A stretch of DNA of 64,000 bases, taken from Phaseolus vulgaris (taxonomy: Eukaryota > Streptophyta > Magnoliopsida > Fabales > Fabaceae). Both the position numbers and the translations under genes were made by a program. Below, piece by piece: positions 1 through 13,100 of the stretch; positions within the stretch are counted from its first letter, which is position 1, and each line of letters starts with the position of its first letter. The stretch spans positions 25,269,520-25,333,519 of the forward strand of contig NC_023758.2 of NCBI RefSeq assembly GCF_000499845.2, read 5' to 3'. The notes beneath the pieces were generated by a model, which was not told where the DNA came from, did not search any database, and saw only the letters and a list, made by a program, of their open reading frames with translations.

Positions 1-960
1 CTGCCTTGCACTCATGCCCTCTAAAGACTTCATGTCACTCACTTTCTGCCCACATCATGCCCACCCAACCAACACGCACTTCACATTTCCAAAATAAAGT
101 TCCATTGCGTGTGTACGGGAAGTCTAATGTGGGTCACCACATGTTCCTACTTGGGTCACCACCTACTGCAATCCTCTACACTCATGGACTCTCAAAACCT
201 GATCTAACTCAAATTCTGCCCGTATCATGCCCATCCCAAGCAACATGCACTTCACATTTCCATAATAACTTTGCACTTGGGTCTGTACAGCAAGTCTAAT
301 GTGGGTCACCACATGTTCCTACTTGGGTCACCACCTACTGCAATCCTCTAAGTTGAGTGAATAATTGCTCACTTCACAATGCCTTGCACTCATACCCTCT
401 AAAGACCTGATCTAACATCACCCTAAACCCTAAACCCTAAACCCAACCAACACGCACTTCACATTTCCAAAAGAAGTTTGCACTGGGTGTGTACAGGAAG
501 TCTAATGTGGGTCACCACATGTTCCTACTTGGGTCACCACATAATGCAATCCTCTAAGTTGGGTGAATTTCTTATCATCGGACACTACCCTACACTAATA
601 GACTCTCAAAACCTGATATAACACACTTTTTGCCCACATCATGCCCAACCCAACCAACACTAACACGCTCTTCAAATTTACATAATGTGGTCACCACATA
701 TTCCTACTAAGGTCACCACATACAACAATTCCCTAAGTTGAGTGAATTTGTGATCTAAAATATGATGTAACGCCTTTTCTGTCGGCATCATGCCTACCCA
801 AAGCAACACCAACAACCACTTCACAGAATAAGTTTGCAAAGGGACTGTGCAGGAAGTCTAATGTGGTCACCACATATTCTTACTACGGTCACCACATACA
901 ACTAACCTGTAAATTCAGTCAATTTGTAATCACTACGCACTGCCCTACACTCATGTTGCA
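1..960. repeat. degenerate satellite-like tandem repeat, about 5 units
   Basis: Five diverged units are recognisable from the shared core TAATGTGG(G)TCACCACAT followed by TTCCTAC and a second GGTCACCAC. The core starts near 125, 297, 503, 683 and 859, so unit length is about 172-206 bp. Other shared blocks are ACACGCACTTCACATTTCC, CTGCCCACATCATGCCCA and GCAATCCTCTAAGTTG. The array runs off the left edge, so its true length is unknown. Units decay towards the right. Open frames inside it follow the repeat and look non-coding. Confidence 0.8.
419..445. repeat. interstitial telomere-like repeat (CCCTAAA)3
   Basis: Three uninterrupted CCCTAAA units plus a partial fourth lie inside the tandem array, at a place where neighbouring units carry other sequence. 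CCCTAAA is the common plant telomere motif. Single AAACCCTAA-type boxes recur at about 2,019 and 2,398. Confidence 0.8.
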
Positions 961-2233
961 TACTGTGATTTCGGTATATAGATGGATAAAAACAGCTCAA
1001 CACAAAGGATATGGTGCAAACTATGTTTCTTCATATTTATTGGGTATTGCTAGAATAAAGTATTGCTAGAAATCATGAACCGTTAAATTGGAAACAAAAA
1101 CATTTTATTGTAGTATGACAGTTTACCCCATGGGCATGTTTGGTTGCATTCTGGTGCCTTGCTTCAAAGAAATAACATGTTTTATACATACACAGATGCA
1201 AAGTCACACATTCATATTTTTACAATGATGTTATACAAAATTAAGACCATGTCATGGTAATTTCTTAAATATACAAATTCATATTCTCATTCCTTTTTGT
1301 CAACCACACTCTCTTTTTTAGCATTTTATAACAATGATTGCTTAAAAAGTATCTGCTGCTTAGAACAGTCTATATCACATCTAGGTAACAAACAATTACA
1401 ATTACACTAGACTCAAGCTTCAAAGCCTAATGTAATGTTTATTTTGCATCAGGGTATTGACAGCATGGTGGCAGCTTCCACAGATTTTGGAGTTGCAATC
1501 GCTTAATCACTTGGGTTTTTCTAAAAGATATGTGAGATGTTTGCAGGTATGATATTAAATACTACCTCAAAGTGTATGTACAGTGTTCAGTACTATAGAC
1601 AAAACCTCTTATTTCATATGCTATGATATGTATTTTCTCAACAATATATTACTTACTACAAACCTTGACAGATTTCGGAGGTTGTCAACAACATGAAAGA
1701 CATAATACATATCTGTGCACAACACAAAGTTGGGGTAATAAGTAATTCGCATGTAGTTTTTCTGATGAGGTTACCCTATCGTGTTCTGTTTTCAATTAAT
1801 CTACTTGTACGAAGCTGTTTGGAATTATATTCTTACATTGCCCATTGGCCTTGCCTGCAAAGTCTTTCAAACAATTATCCTCTACTAATAATAGCTTCAA
1901 AGCTCAAGATGCAATACATGCAGGAAATGGAGCACATGGCAAATGTTGATGGTCTACCAACTTATACAATCACAATCAATAACCTCATGGACTATAACCA
2001 CCCCAACCACATATTCCTACTAAACCCTAAACCAACAAATAAAAAACTCATTTGTTCAACAATTACACCATACAATTTATATGCTCTAACTTCATCACTG
2101 TGAAAAACATTTAACAATTTTATATCAATGTCTCTACTAATAACACAAAAAAACCAACAGTTCAGCATTCAAGGAAGAAAAGCTTCAAGAAACTCAAACT
2201 AAAATTGAATCATCAATTTTAATTAAAACTCAC
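961..2233. other. spacer, no gene recognised
   Basis: AT-rich sequence with only short open frames. The longest (1693-2103, plus strand, 136 codons) has no recognisable domain and ordinary AT-rich composition; I do not call it a gene. Confidence 0.5.
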
Positions 2234-2590
2234 TTGATCAAAAATATATTACCTTTATCACCTAACCACCGTGAAAAGAGATGTAGGGCGTCTACCGAGC
2301 TCACACCGAATGACGACGACGACAAACAACACCACGAAACCACTGCAGAACCACAACACCTTTGCGAAGAAGAAATTGAAAGAGGGAGACTTCGGGTAAC
2401 CCTAAACCCTTTATCACCTAACCACCGTGAAAAGAGATGGAGGGCGTCCACCGAGCTCACACCGAATGATGACGCCGACGACGAACAACACCACAAAACA
2501 GCTGCAGAACATCCACAACTTTGCGAAGAAGAAATTGAAAGAGGGAACAGTGTCGTCTTGAACCACGACACCAAAACAAGAAGAAAATGA
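2234..2590. repeat. 156-bp direct duplication with open frames on both strands
   Basis: A block beginning TTTATCACCTAACCACCGTG at about 2,254 recurs at about 2,410. The 156-bp period is a multiple of three, so a 118-codon frame on the plus strand (with an acidic stretch of Asp/Glu and a repeated CEEEIERG) and a 114-codon frame on the minus strand both stay open. The minus frame is Ser/Cys/Leu-rich. No domain is recognised on either strand. Shorter GAAGAAATTGAAAGAGGGA units continue to about 2,690. It may be the end of an unidentified transposon or a duplicated 5' UTR; coding function is unproven. Confidence 0.55.
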
Positions 2591-2990
2591 AAGAGAGATA
2601 GTTCAGGTAGACCAAAACAAGAAGAAATTGAAAGAGGGACAGTTCAGGTAAACCAAAAGAAGAAGAAATTGATAGAGGGAGACTTTGGGTAAATGTAAAT
2701 CCTAACCCTAATGAAAATTTTAACCAAATATTAAAAATTTTAAAAAAATAGTGGGCCCCGCACAACATTTTAATATTAATTTTTTTGCCACCTGGACAGT
2801 TGTACACTTGAGCAATTGCATAATCGGTTGTTCAACCAACATTTTCCATTAAAATAATGACTTTTTTTACCAACGGTTGTGAAGTGGCGCATTATACGGT
2901 GCAGTTGTCAAAATATGAGGACTCTAAGAATGATCTGATCAAAACTAAGTTTGAAAGGGGTAACTCCATAGCAATCTAAAAAATATCTTC

Positions 2991-4245
2991 AAATGTATTC
3001 AGCAATTTTTGAATAGATGGTGGAATTGGTGGTGGTTCTGCCTGTACTGTAATAGCTTGTAAAATTTCAATGTTGGTATTACAAAGTTGCAACATAGAAA
3101 AATGAACTCCTTACATATTTCTAAGGTGACTAACCATTCTACTCCGAGAACTAAGTCACAACAACCTAAAGTATGAAACACATGAGATGTGAAAGTTGTT
3201 TGCTAGATTGGCCAAGAAAGATTTTTCACCATTGAAGAAATTGTGATTTTGTTGCCTAAATTCGGATCACGTTCTTCTATCAAACATCCAAACTTCTTTC
3301 AACTTCTATGTACAAGAAGTTATGAGCGTTAACACTACCCAACAAGATATGTAGAAGATGTTTATTAAAATATCCAATGACTCTCAGTTCAAAAATTAGG
3401 CACCTCTGTCAATGCGCTAAATGAAATTTGTGGCTCAAACTGGTCTTCTATGCCATTAATTTCTTGATCCGAAGGGAGTTCTTAAACTTCCATAACATGG
3501 ACTTGAAGTGAGTCAAACTTTGTTTTGTCGGATAAGATTCATCACAAAAATAACAAAGATCTTTTGTTCTTTCATTCATAAATATTGGTGTTAAAGTTCG
3601 TGTAGGTAGCAGTTGTTGTGCTCCACTCCAATCAACATATTTAGGCAATCATGTTTTCTCCAAATACACAAGTTTAGACCCTAAAATTCTTTTATTCTTG
3701 GCGAGGTACCAAGAAGGATCCGAGGTAGTAGAGATATTAGTGGATTCATATATTATGGCCAATAAAAAAAGGTCTCTAGACAATGGTGAGTTACAACATT
3801 TGAATATCTTTCTTTAACCCTCCCAGAAAAACAACTCATAAGATATCTGATGATGTCAAATGCATCATAAGATATCTGACACAACTTCATCAAGTAAATC
3901 ATAGGATCAATACAGACATATCCAAACTGTTACCGAACCATCACGCTATGTGCTTTCTATGAAAGTAAAGAACAATTAGTGTATTTGGGCATGGTTGTTT
4001 GTCATTGTGTTCCACTAGAGTTGTGTGAACCGTTCTTTCATCAGAAGAGTTGACATCGTGAAAGAAGATTGTGTAACAAGTTCTTGGACAATATCTTTCA
4101 AAGAATCAGCCGACATACGTTGAATAGATCCCACCAATTCAGCTAAGCGAGCGTCTAATCGTGAAGCAAGGAACAACAGCATTGCATGTTGAATCAGCCA
4201 TCAAGAATCAACCAAAACTAATACCACTTGATAAGAAAATACTTC
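2991..4245 (-). pseudogene. decayed Ty3-gypsy chromovirus gag-protease fragment
   Basis: On the minus strand, reading down from about 4,240, there is a degenerate PBS-like TGGTATTAG followed by an ATG and a broken gag start. Then comes a frame at 3,448-3,648 containing LTPIFMNERTKDLCYFCDE, which resembles the linker and zinc-knuckle start of chromoviral gag (family pattern: ERR.KGLCYFCDE). Finally a frame at 2,999-3,181 contains LGCCDLVLGVEWLVTLE, matching the C-terminal end of chromoviral protease (LGGCDVVLGVEWL-TLG). Frames are broken by stops and shifts, and RT, RNase H and integrase are missing. It is a 5' fragment of an old element. Confidence 0.7.
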
Positions 4246-7089
4246 AAGGGTTTGCATAAAAAAATAGAGAAATCGAGGAACAATAGAGAGATAGTGAAGA
4301 CACGCCCCTAAAAGGAATCAGATTTACATTAGGAATTTCTATTTATAGGAATTGGCAGCTAAGGCTAAAGAAAGAACAAAAGACCAACCCGAAACTAAAA
4401 ACACATGACTTTTTCTCAACAGCTATAATGCTGGAAATTTGGCATCATCAGAATTGATTAATTTTTCAACTGCCCCTTTCTCAACCGCTTTAATGCTGGA
4501 AATTTGGTATTCTCATGATTGATTAATTTATCATCTGCAAGTGGAAGGTACAGCAATAATTAGAGGCGAAAATAAAGGAGTGATACCCTCTGAAGTAACA
4601 CATAAGACCAGCATACCATGTCATGATATTGAATGATCATAATTTAAATAGCCTAATACATCTATTTTTATATACCCAATTATATATAGAAGATCAGCAA
4701 TTGACATATACCACGAACAAGGCGACAAAAAGCATGATAGAGGTAATTTAATTTTAATAATAAGATAATGTATCTTCTTTATTAAAATTGTATGATTTCA
4801 ATTGTTGGACGAATATAATTTATATGTCATCAACATATAATAATAGTTTACCTTAATGTCACAGACAATGAATCAGAAATGATTGCTGAGTTTTAAGGTA
4901 GTTCTTAGAAAATTATAATGAAAACTTTCCATTTTGTATAAAAACTTCTTATTTTTTTTCGTTATTATTCTTTTTAAAATATTATATATACAATGTCACA
5001 CACAATACACTAGATATAGTGATTAAGACTATGAAACTCAAACTCGTGAAATTTCCATACTTGTAAACTTGCAAGAGTAACCTAATATAAAAAATAAATA
5101 ATATTGAAAAAAATTATTAATAATATATACGTAAAACATAATTTTTTAAACAGAACAATACTTCAATATTTGATCTTCAAAATAAAGAAAAAAAACACAT
5201 AATAAAACACAATACTACATTAGTGTTAAATAAAAATAAAAATAAATTAACATAAATGACTTAATCATATAAATTCACAGAGAAAAAAAAAGATTCTAAA
5301 AAAACAGTTTTAAAGTGAAAACATTTCAAATTAGAGCTAATTTCTTCAAATAGTTAAAGTGCTTATAAAACATCGACTCTAATCAAAATGAAGGGTGAAG
5401 ATTACATTGACTTCAATGTTATTTAACTCGCTTCTTATCTCAAAAGTGTTAAATTGAGATTTTGATAACTTCGAAACATGCAAATTTGTTTTGAGGAAAG
5501 AAAATAGTTTATCAATACTGATGTCAAAGTGTACATCATATTTTATGGCATATAGTTAGATGATTATGCATATAATTTAAAAGAGAAATCATATTTACAA
5601 TACTTTAATTATGACATATATTCCAAAGTCTTCAGGTTACGTATGGTTTTTGTAAAATTATGTTTTATAATTTTGTTTATAATGGACCAATTTAATAGCA
5701 AATTTTAATTTGTTTTTGCTATTTACTTTTCAAATTAAGAAATAATTTAAGATTACGTAGCAAGGGTAGTTGTAGATAAATATCTTCTCTTTGACTCTTT
5801 ATATTGATGTTTATGTACAACAGTATTTTATTTTATATAATAAAAGTTTTTTTCTACCTTTATATCTTAGAAAGTTTCGTGACATGTAACGCAATATTTT
5901 CAATTTTTTAAAATTTGATGGATTTCTATATAATTGAGTTATTATTTTATTTTTATAAATTCGTTTAATTAACTTTTAAACCTAACAAAAATAATATTTT
6001 TTATACGTGAGATGTGTCACATCCAGACCTAAATACAAGATGTGGTCAAATTTGGACCGACCACACTTAACAAGTTATAATGTTCAATCATATCTCAACA
6101 TAACCTAAAGTATTTAGCTAAATAAATATGTATTTAGAGCATCAAACCTGAATAATAAGTATATTGAATAATATAAATTCATGCATATAACTTCAATTAA
6201 TTATTTTGAACAAACTGTGAACAAAATACTGCATGCTAAATTTTATCACAACAATAACATAAAAAACCTTTGCCCTACTTAAACATGCATTTTAAATAAT
6301 AAATAAATAATATAAATTCATTTATGCATGCAACTTCAATCAGAAATTTTAGACAATTTAACAGATAGACATGTGTTAACAATTATCTTTGTATGTTTAG
6401 TGTTACTTCGCACAACATTTCAGTTTCTATTGTAGCAAGTATCCTTGTATGTTGTCAGTGGTTACGTATCTCAGTTATTCACTTTAAAATATCTCCATTA
6501 TCATATTACTTTTCTTAAAGATTGTGATTAACTACTCATCATCACCACCATTAACCGTTGTATTCTCTCCATCACCCTTGACACCGCAATCACCACCGTC
6601 TTCATTGCTATTTCCATGCCAGAGACTTCAAGAAGTAATGATCATGGAGGTTTTCTAGTTGTCATGACGTGATGTCAATGGGTGATTTAAGGGTTTATGA
6701 TGATAGTAACAACAACATAGTGATGAGTTAAATATAATCATGAAGAAAATTAATGACAATAAGTACAAACTATTTTCTAATAAATTTAGAAATATTTTTA
6801 ACTAAAAAATTTATTTTGTTTATTATTAATTCTTGCCTCTCAATAAAACTTTCTCACACTCAGACATATGCGTGAGATTAAATTATAAATTTATCTCAAC
6901 ATGATTATTTACGTTAAATTTTGCCTAATTTAAACAACAATAAAGACATGATTAAATTTGTCAAATATTAAAATATTTTGAACTTTTTTTTATTACGTGT
7001 TTTTCCATTTGAACAGATGAGACATCAAATTAAGTTAATATGATTTCGTGTTGTACTATAAAAAATAATCAGAAAAATAAAAGATTTCC
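4246..7089. other. AT-rich spacer with a small duplication
   Basis: No gene is supported. A short direct duplication built on CTTTAATGCTGGAAATTTGG lies at about 4,416-4,540. It sits just upstream, in minus orientation, of the chromovirus fragment and could be part of its decayed LTR. The rest is AT-rich with no domain-like frame. Confidence 0.5.
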
Positions 7090-7095
7090 TTTATT
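7090..7095 (-). promoter_or_regulatory. AATAAA polyadenylation signal of the MORC gene
   Basis: A canonical AATAAA hexamer on the minus strand begins about 12 bases after the TAG stop. It is very close to the stop, so other downstream signals may also be used. Confidence 0.5.
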
Positions 7096-7107
7096 CTGAT
7101 AGACAGT

Positions 7108-10100
7108 CTAACCTGTGCCAGAGGTTTTCATAACACCTTCTACCTTTTCATCACTGGAATCCTTCAACAAGCAAGCATAACCCGACCTCTTTGTGGAAAC
7201 ATTAACTATGCCCGGCGCCATCTTCTGTTCAGAATATGCACATTGACCTTTGAAAGGCTCCATAAAACAAAACCTGAAATAGCGAGCAGAAATCACAAAA
7301 GATTATAGCACAACAAATGCAAACAAACTTTTTTTTTTATTTCACTCCAATTTACAAACAAGCATACATTGGAAAAGGCAAACAAACATCAGACTTTTTG
7401 TGTGAAACATCTTTTAACATACCATTGCAAAGGCAATTTTCTGCTATCAAAATCTGTAGGTAAAATTCTCCACTTTCTGCACTTGTCACATTGAACCCAC
7501 TCATGATCAGGTTTGAAGACACAATTTTCTTTGTTCTGGGAAAGTAATAAAAGTAACAGTTAGTATAAGACCCAGGGAAGGAAGATAGCATATCCAAGTT
7601 CTGATTTTTCTCATGCAAGGACAGAAGTGTACATCTACTTCATCTAATATCCTGTTTAACAATAAGACGTAACAATATTGGAATCAACGTCTTACAAAGA
7701 AACAAGTGCCATTCTTACGACACATATTGTGTTAAGAGGACATTGTACAAATTAAATTGAATACTTGTACCAAATTCAATTAATTTAAACAACCTCAGAT
7801 GATGGCTTATTTTGATAGAATAATAACAAGAACTTTAAAAAGAAGAGTAGTTTTGATAGAATTTAAAAGAAGAGTTTTACCAACTTAAGTGCATCAAAAT
7901 TGATGTCCCAGTATTCATCTGCTTTTCTACCCAGCCACTGCTCAAGACATGCATATTGTTCTGAGTCTTGGAATCCCTGCTTGTTATTATGTACCCACAC
8001 CCGACCATCTTCATCATCCTATGCAAAAAAGAAAGAAAAATGTACAAGAATTTAGGTGTTGTACGGAGCGAAAAAAATTCAAATGAAAATAACAACAAAC
8101 AACATAATAAAAATTTAAGTGAATAATTTGTTGAACAATTGATTGCAATGACATAACAAGTTTTATCAAAATTTGAAAACAGATCATCAGAAAAAGTTAT
8201 ATAGGAAAACTTAGCCTGTTTAATTGTGAAAAGACGAACTAAATTATTAATCATCCATTAGAAATGATGAAAAACACTAGATAAAGGTACAATGACGAGC
8301 ACCTAGATTTAACTTCTCACGCTTTCCAGAAGAAACCACAAGGGGTAAAGCAATTCACAATGTCCAAAGTTGAAACAAAAAGTAACTGTATTGTAGCAAT
8401 ATTATATTAGTGCATATAAAAGACCTAGCCCAAAAACATGAATTCTCAAAAACACCTCTTCTCCAAATTGGTCACACCACAAGCTTTTCAAGTTAGGCTG
8501 AGAATTCAAGTGACCAACTCTAACATGGTGACCTGTAACTCAAAATTGAAAAGTACTCTGTCTATCATTATGGCAGATTGTACAAACACAAATATATTTG
8601 TCAAAAAGTTCCAATACTCTTTCTAAACACTTTCATTAAGCGAAATTCATGTAGAAATTGAATTCCACCAAATAATAATATTTGAAAGAGTGTGTTGCCA
8701 ATGCCAACTCCTCAAATGAATGAAACAAACCAAGAAGCAAGCATACACTCATCAGTCCAACAAAGTTTCACTCGATGGAGTACAAGCAAACCAATGCAAA
8801 GAAATATTAAACAAAATGAAATCGGAAAATAAATACCATTAAAGTGGTCAAATCTACAACACCAATTACACCCCGGCCAACATCTGCACTATGAGCCATT
8901 CCACCAACTCTCTTGTAAGCCTGAGAAAAACAAACAAAATTAGGCTTACTTATGAAAAATATTCAAGTTCAGCATACATAGTTAGCTCCATCATAATGCA
9001 AGGATCACCTAATAAAAGTTCATTCAAAGCAAAATGTTGTCTCTTCTTGATTACTAAAACTAAGAGTGCATGAAGCTCTTATAAAGGATTTCTAAAGCAC
9101 AACACAGAAGCAAATATAATGACTAAAAGTTCTACACGATGAAGATTGTATATAATACAAAGAACAAGCAAACCCACATTACATTGCATGTTTGTACTGA
9201 GATGTCTACACAATGAGCAGTTATGAATGTGAACTTCTGAAACTCATGACGGAAAGAATACACAGAGAACTATTGACTACAGGAGTATTAAACCCGCTAC
9301 CAGGCAATTTGGGCCATCCAACATTTTCAAAACAGCATGTGACTCTCCCCACTATGCAATATTCGTAAATTTGAAATTCCTAGCCGTACAAGGACATATA
9401 ACATCAGAAAATCCAAGACCTCCATATTTTAGGGTATTCAGCGACTATTTTAATGCCTATAATCAACAATAGCCAACAAGCCAACTCCTCACCTCAATTA
9501 GGCGACCATGCCAATACAAAAACATTCCACAATTTGCCCGCTCCCACTCTAATTGACTAAATCCAAGGATTAATTCAACTGGCCTTCCTAATATGTCACC
9601 AGTTTCAATAACAGTTTGAGTAAGGAATTTTGATAATGGTCGACTTTTAACCTGAGCAAAAACAAAAGAAATAATTATATTATAGACTTTGAAGGCTGAA
9701 ATACAATCTTTCCCTCTACAAACAAATTGGAACACAAGGATTCTATTACCAATGTTCTTTGTACACTTATCTTCATTCGAGGAACTAAAAATATAATTTC
9801 TAAATAAGCTCGTAGTGAGTAATCCAATGGAACCTGCAGGAAATAGAAAACATGACAAAAGCAACATATTATCAATTGAAGAAATCATTAGTATAAGAGA
9901 TGTCAAACCTTTTGACTAATCTGCCCTTGACGAGAACGAGTCCTTTTGCTGCGGATAACAATGTCACCTTGGTGAAAAGAACTCCCACCTTTCAATCCAT
10001 CATGCCATTCTAAACAATACTTTGATCCCCATTCATCCAAGTTCCATATGTATATTTGTGTTCCTGTACCGGTACCAAACAAGGCTGCCTTTTCACCAAT

Positions 10101-13100
10101 AAGATACTTGTTAAATGGTGAAAAATTCTTGATAGCTTTCAAATTGTATTTTGCCAAAGCTTCAGACTGCATGCTTAGGTCAACCTCCATACGTTGTCCT
10201 TGTCGACAATAGCTAACTACGGGAATTTCAATATTCTGCACTCAAATAAAATATTTAAACAGAACAAAAATTAAAAGAATGGAATCAACTTTTGGAGGAG
10301 TCAATTAATTCCAATCAACACAGGGTATATTTACAGGGTCAATTTTTTTAATATGGTGAACTTTTTTAATATGGTGTAACTTACATCTTTGCCTTCATTC
10401 AATGATTGTGAAAGAAAAGCTAGTGATCTGGAATTAGTTGTTTGTGTTAGAACCAGAACATCTCTCCCAAGTCTCATTGCTCCTGTCTATGGAAGCAAGG
10501 CAAAAAGAACAACACTTCAGAATTCACTAATTAAGTTTGAAAAGATACTATAATTTATATTTTCTTCAAAATTAGCATGGAACAGAACAAAGTCGTAAAT
10601 TGAAATTTACAAAGCATGTGAGTCCATCCAACTCTTAGAATGCATCAAAAGGCAAGCCCTGGCAGTTAACCTAAATAAACCCCAGATATTAAAGATAGAA
10701 GAGATTTATCCAATCCCGTCCTAAAAGACCATTAGTTAACCTCAGACATAAAAGAAATAAGCCATTTATCCAATCCTCTGTCATGAAAGACCAGATATAA
10801 GTTACAAAGTTGATAAATCCCAAGGCAGAGAGAGGAAAGAGAAGATAAGAGAGAAAACTACTTTGAAACCAACACCAAATTTGCCAATGTGATCCTTGTC
10901 AACTTTATCAGATTGCTTATGTCCAAAAGATACCATTTTCATAACCTCATCATGGTTCATCCCTTGACCGTCATCAATAAGAGACAGCATTGGGACATCC
11001 TTCCCAGATTTCTTCAACGGGATGATATCTACAAAAATGTCCATTCTGTACCATCAAAGATAAATCAATAATAATTACAATTAGAGGGGAGTTAAGATAA
11101 ATAAAAGAGACTATATTTTAGAGAGCTTGAATCACCTCTCTTATGTTCACATATTTATATTGATAGTTTTCTGATACAACGAGTAAAGGGAAGAGTAAAA
11201 ATGAAAAGACAAAACCAGAGTCCTAGGTACAGAGATAGGTACATACAACACATGGCAGTTTTCCAATAAAAACTATTCAAGACATATTCTAACAGGAGGA
11301 TATCAGCTGATTTTTTTTTCTAAATCTCAGGCATCAACTTATCACTTCCCTAATCCTCTGTTCCACATGAGTCAATGTAAAAAGAAGCAAAAAGGGGTAG
11401 GTGATGTACCTTTTTACTTTATACAGAAAGTTAAGAAACATGGATAAACATAAGTATATGGCATTCAAATTTTACCAAAACATTTGAAGAAGGCACTCAA
11501 TATCTTCTTTAGAAGGATGAGAAATGAAGAAATGCAGAATCCAGTGTCAGTTACTTGTATTATATGTTTTTGGTATTTATAACTTCACCTAAGGAAGAAG
11601 AAAGAAATAAAAGACAAACCCCAGGCCAAACACCAAATAATCTAGATAACATACAGTTTTTTTGCATTAATGGTTTTTGAAAATTCAGAAAAACATTAGT
11701 CTTTCTTGACATCTTGCACACCAAACCAAAAGAAGCAATAGGATGTCGAATTCCTATATTTGCCTATTCACATTCAAGTCATTATACCTATTTCAAGAAA
11801 TTTAATAAACAACAAGGGATAATAGAGTAAATTAAAGATCTCAAATAGTATGTTTAATGGCAGGTAAAACATGATACAACGGTGCAGGAAAGAAAACATA
11901 AAACCTACTTAGTTGCTTTGGCATCCTTGGAATTATCAACAAGCTCAGCTATTCCACCAAAAATCCATCCAGAATGAGCTTGGCCAAGAGTTTTAAGGTA
12001 ACTTGGGTCTGCGCGTATGAAATTTTTTGGAGGCACTTGAGATTGAAACTCATTGCAAGTTTCTTCAGCTCGAGAACACTTATGATCTTCAACTGTATTT
12101 GTCCCACCACATTCCTCTAAGTGTGAACCTGCTAAGAAAGTATCTACTACGAGTTATGTTCAATTTTGTAAATAAGAGGCAATAACTAAAATAAAGCATT
12201 CCATTATCTTCTTTCCAATGTATAAAACAATTCCAAATTCCAAACTAGATAACCCATAGCTACAAATATGATTTTCCATTTCAAATGCAAAAGATAGGAG
12301 ACAACTTAATGTCCTAAACCTAAATAATGTGTCATCAGTTACTTCTATCCATTGGTATTATTTTGTGCATCACCATTGCACAACAATTGGATGCAATGTT
12401 TTTTGTACAATTACGCATTGACTGCTGAGAACAAAAAACAGTCCTCCAAAGAAGGAACACCTGATTCACAATCCCTTGGACGAGTATCTACAGAACCAGT
12501 ATTATCTATATTATATGCAACATTGACTGGGCTAGATGTTGAAGCTAATGCAGGAGGTAGAATGTAAAACTTGTACTGCTCAAAGTTTATAAGGGCAACC
12601 TGCAAAAAAATAAAGCTTTTGTGATTTTCATTTAACTGCTGAAAATAACATAGCTAAATAACGAGAGAATATATTCTTTCTTTTTTTTTTTTTTTGCTCA
12701 ATTCACTGATTCAGGATATATCATAAATGTTAGAGGAAACATAGTACAGGGCCTTAATCACTAAGAGAAAAAGGTACTGCAGAGAAAATTAATGAGACTT
12801 GAGAAAAATACAAACAGATAGAGAATGAATGAGTAGTTTCCCTCTCTTACGATCTCATTTATAATAACTTCGGAGATTTCAGATACAATGTATGAGAGGA
12901 AAAAAGATAATAAGAAAGGTCATATCTAGGAACTAGGCAGAGCACAAAGCTCACAACAGCTTTTCAATAAATTCTAATTATGATGACTTATTCTAACAAT
13001 GAGAAAACTGAAAGACCAACCACACTCCTTTATAATATAAGATTCAAATATCTCTTAAGATGCTAAAGCTGGCACAACAATAAAGTTGTGGCTCAGTGAC

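Noticed and set aside
6..299. 97-codon open frame at the left edge
   Set aside because: It simply reads through two units of the tandem repeat; no domain, and the frame is not kept in later units.
1..960. identification as the bean subtelomeric 'khipu' satellite
   Set aside because: Khipu is reported with a longer unit (about 0.5 kb) than the 172-206 bp seen here, and I cannot align to it from memory.
1693..2103. 136-codon plus-strand frame as a host gene
   Set aside because: No domain, no promoter or splice pattern, and composition like the surrounding spacer.
10802..10861. extension of the ATPase frame past GVGFK
   Set aside because: The open frame continues into intron (VVFSLIFSF); the GT donor at 10,861 restores the MORC motif order in the next exon.
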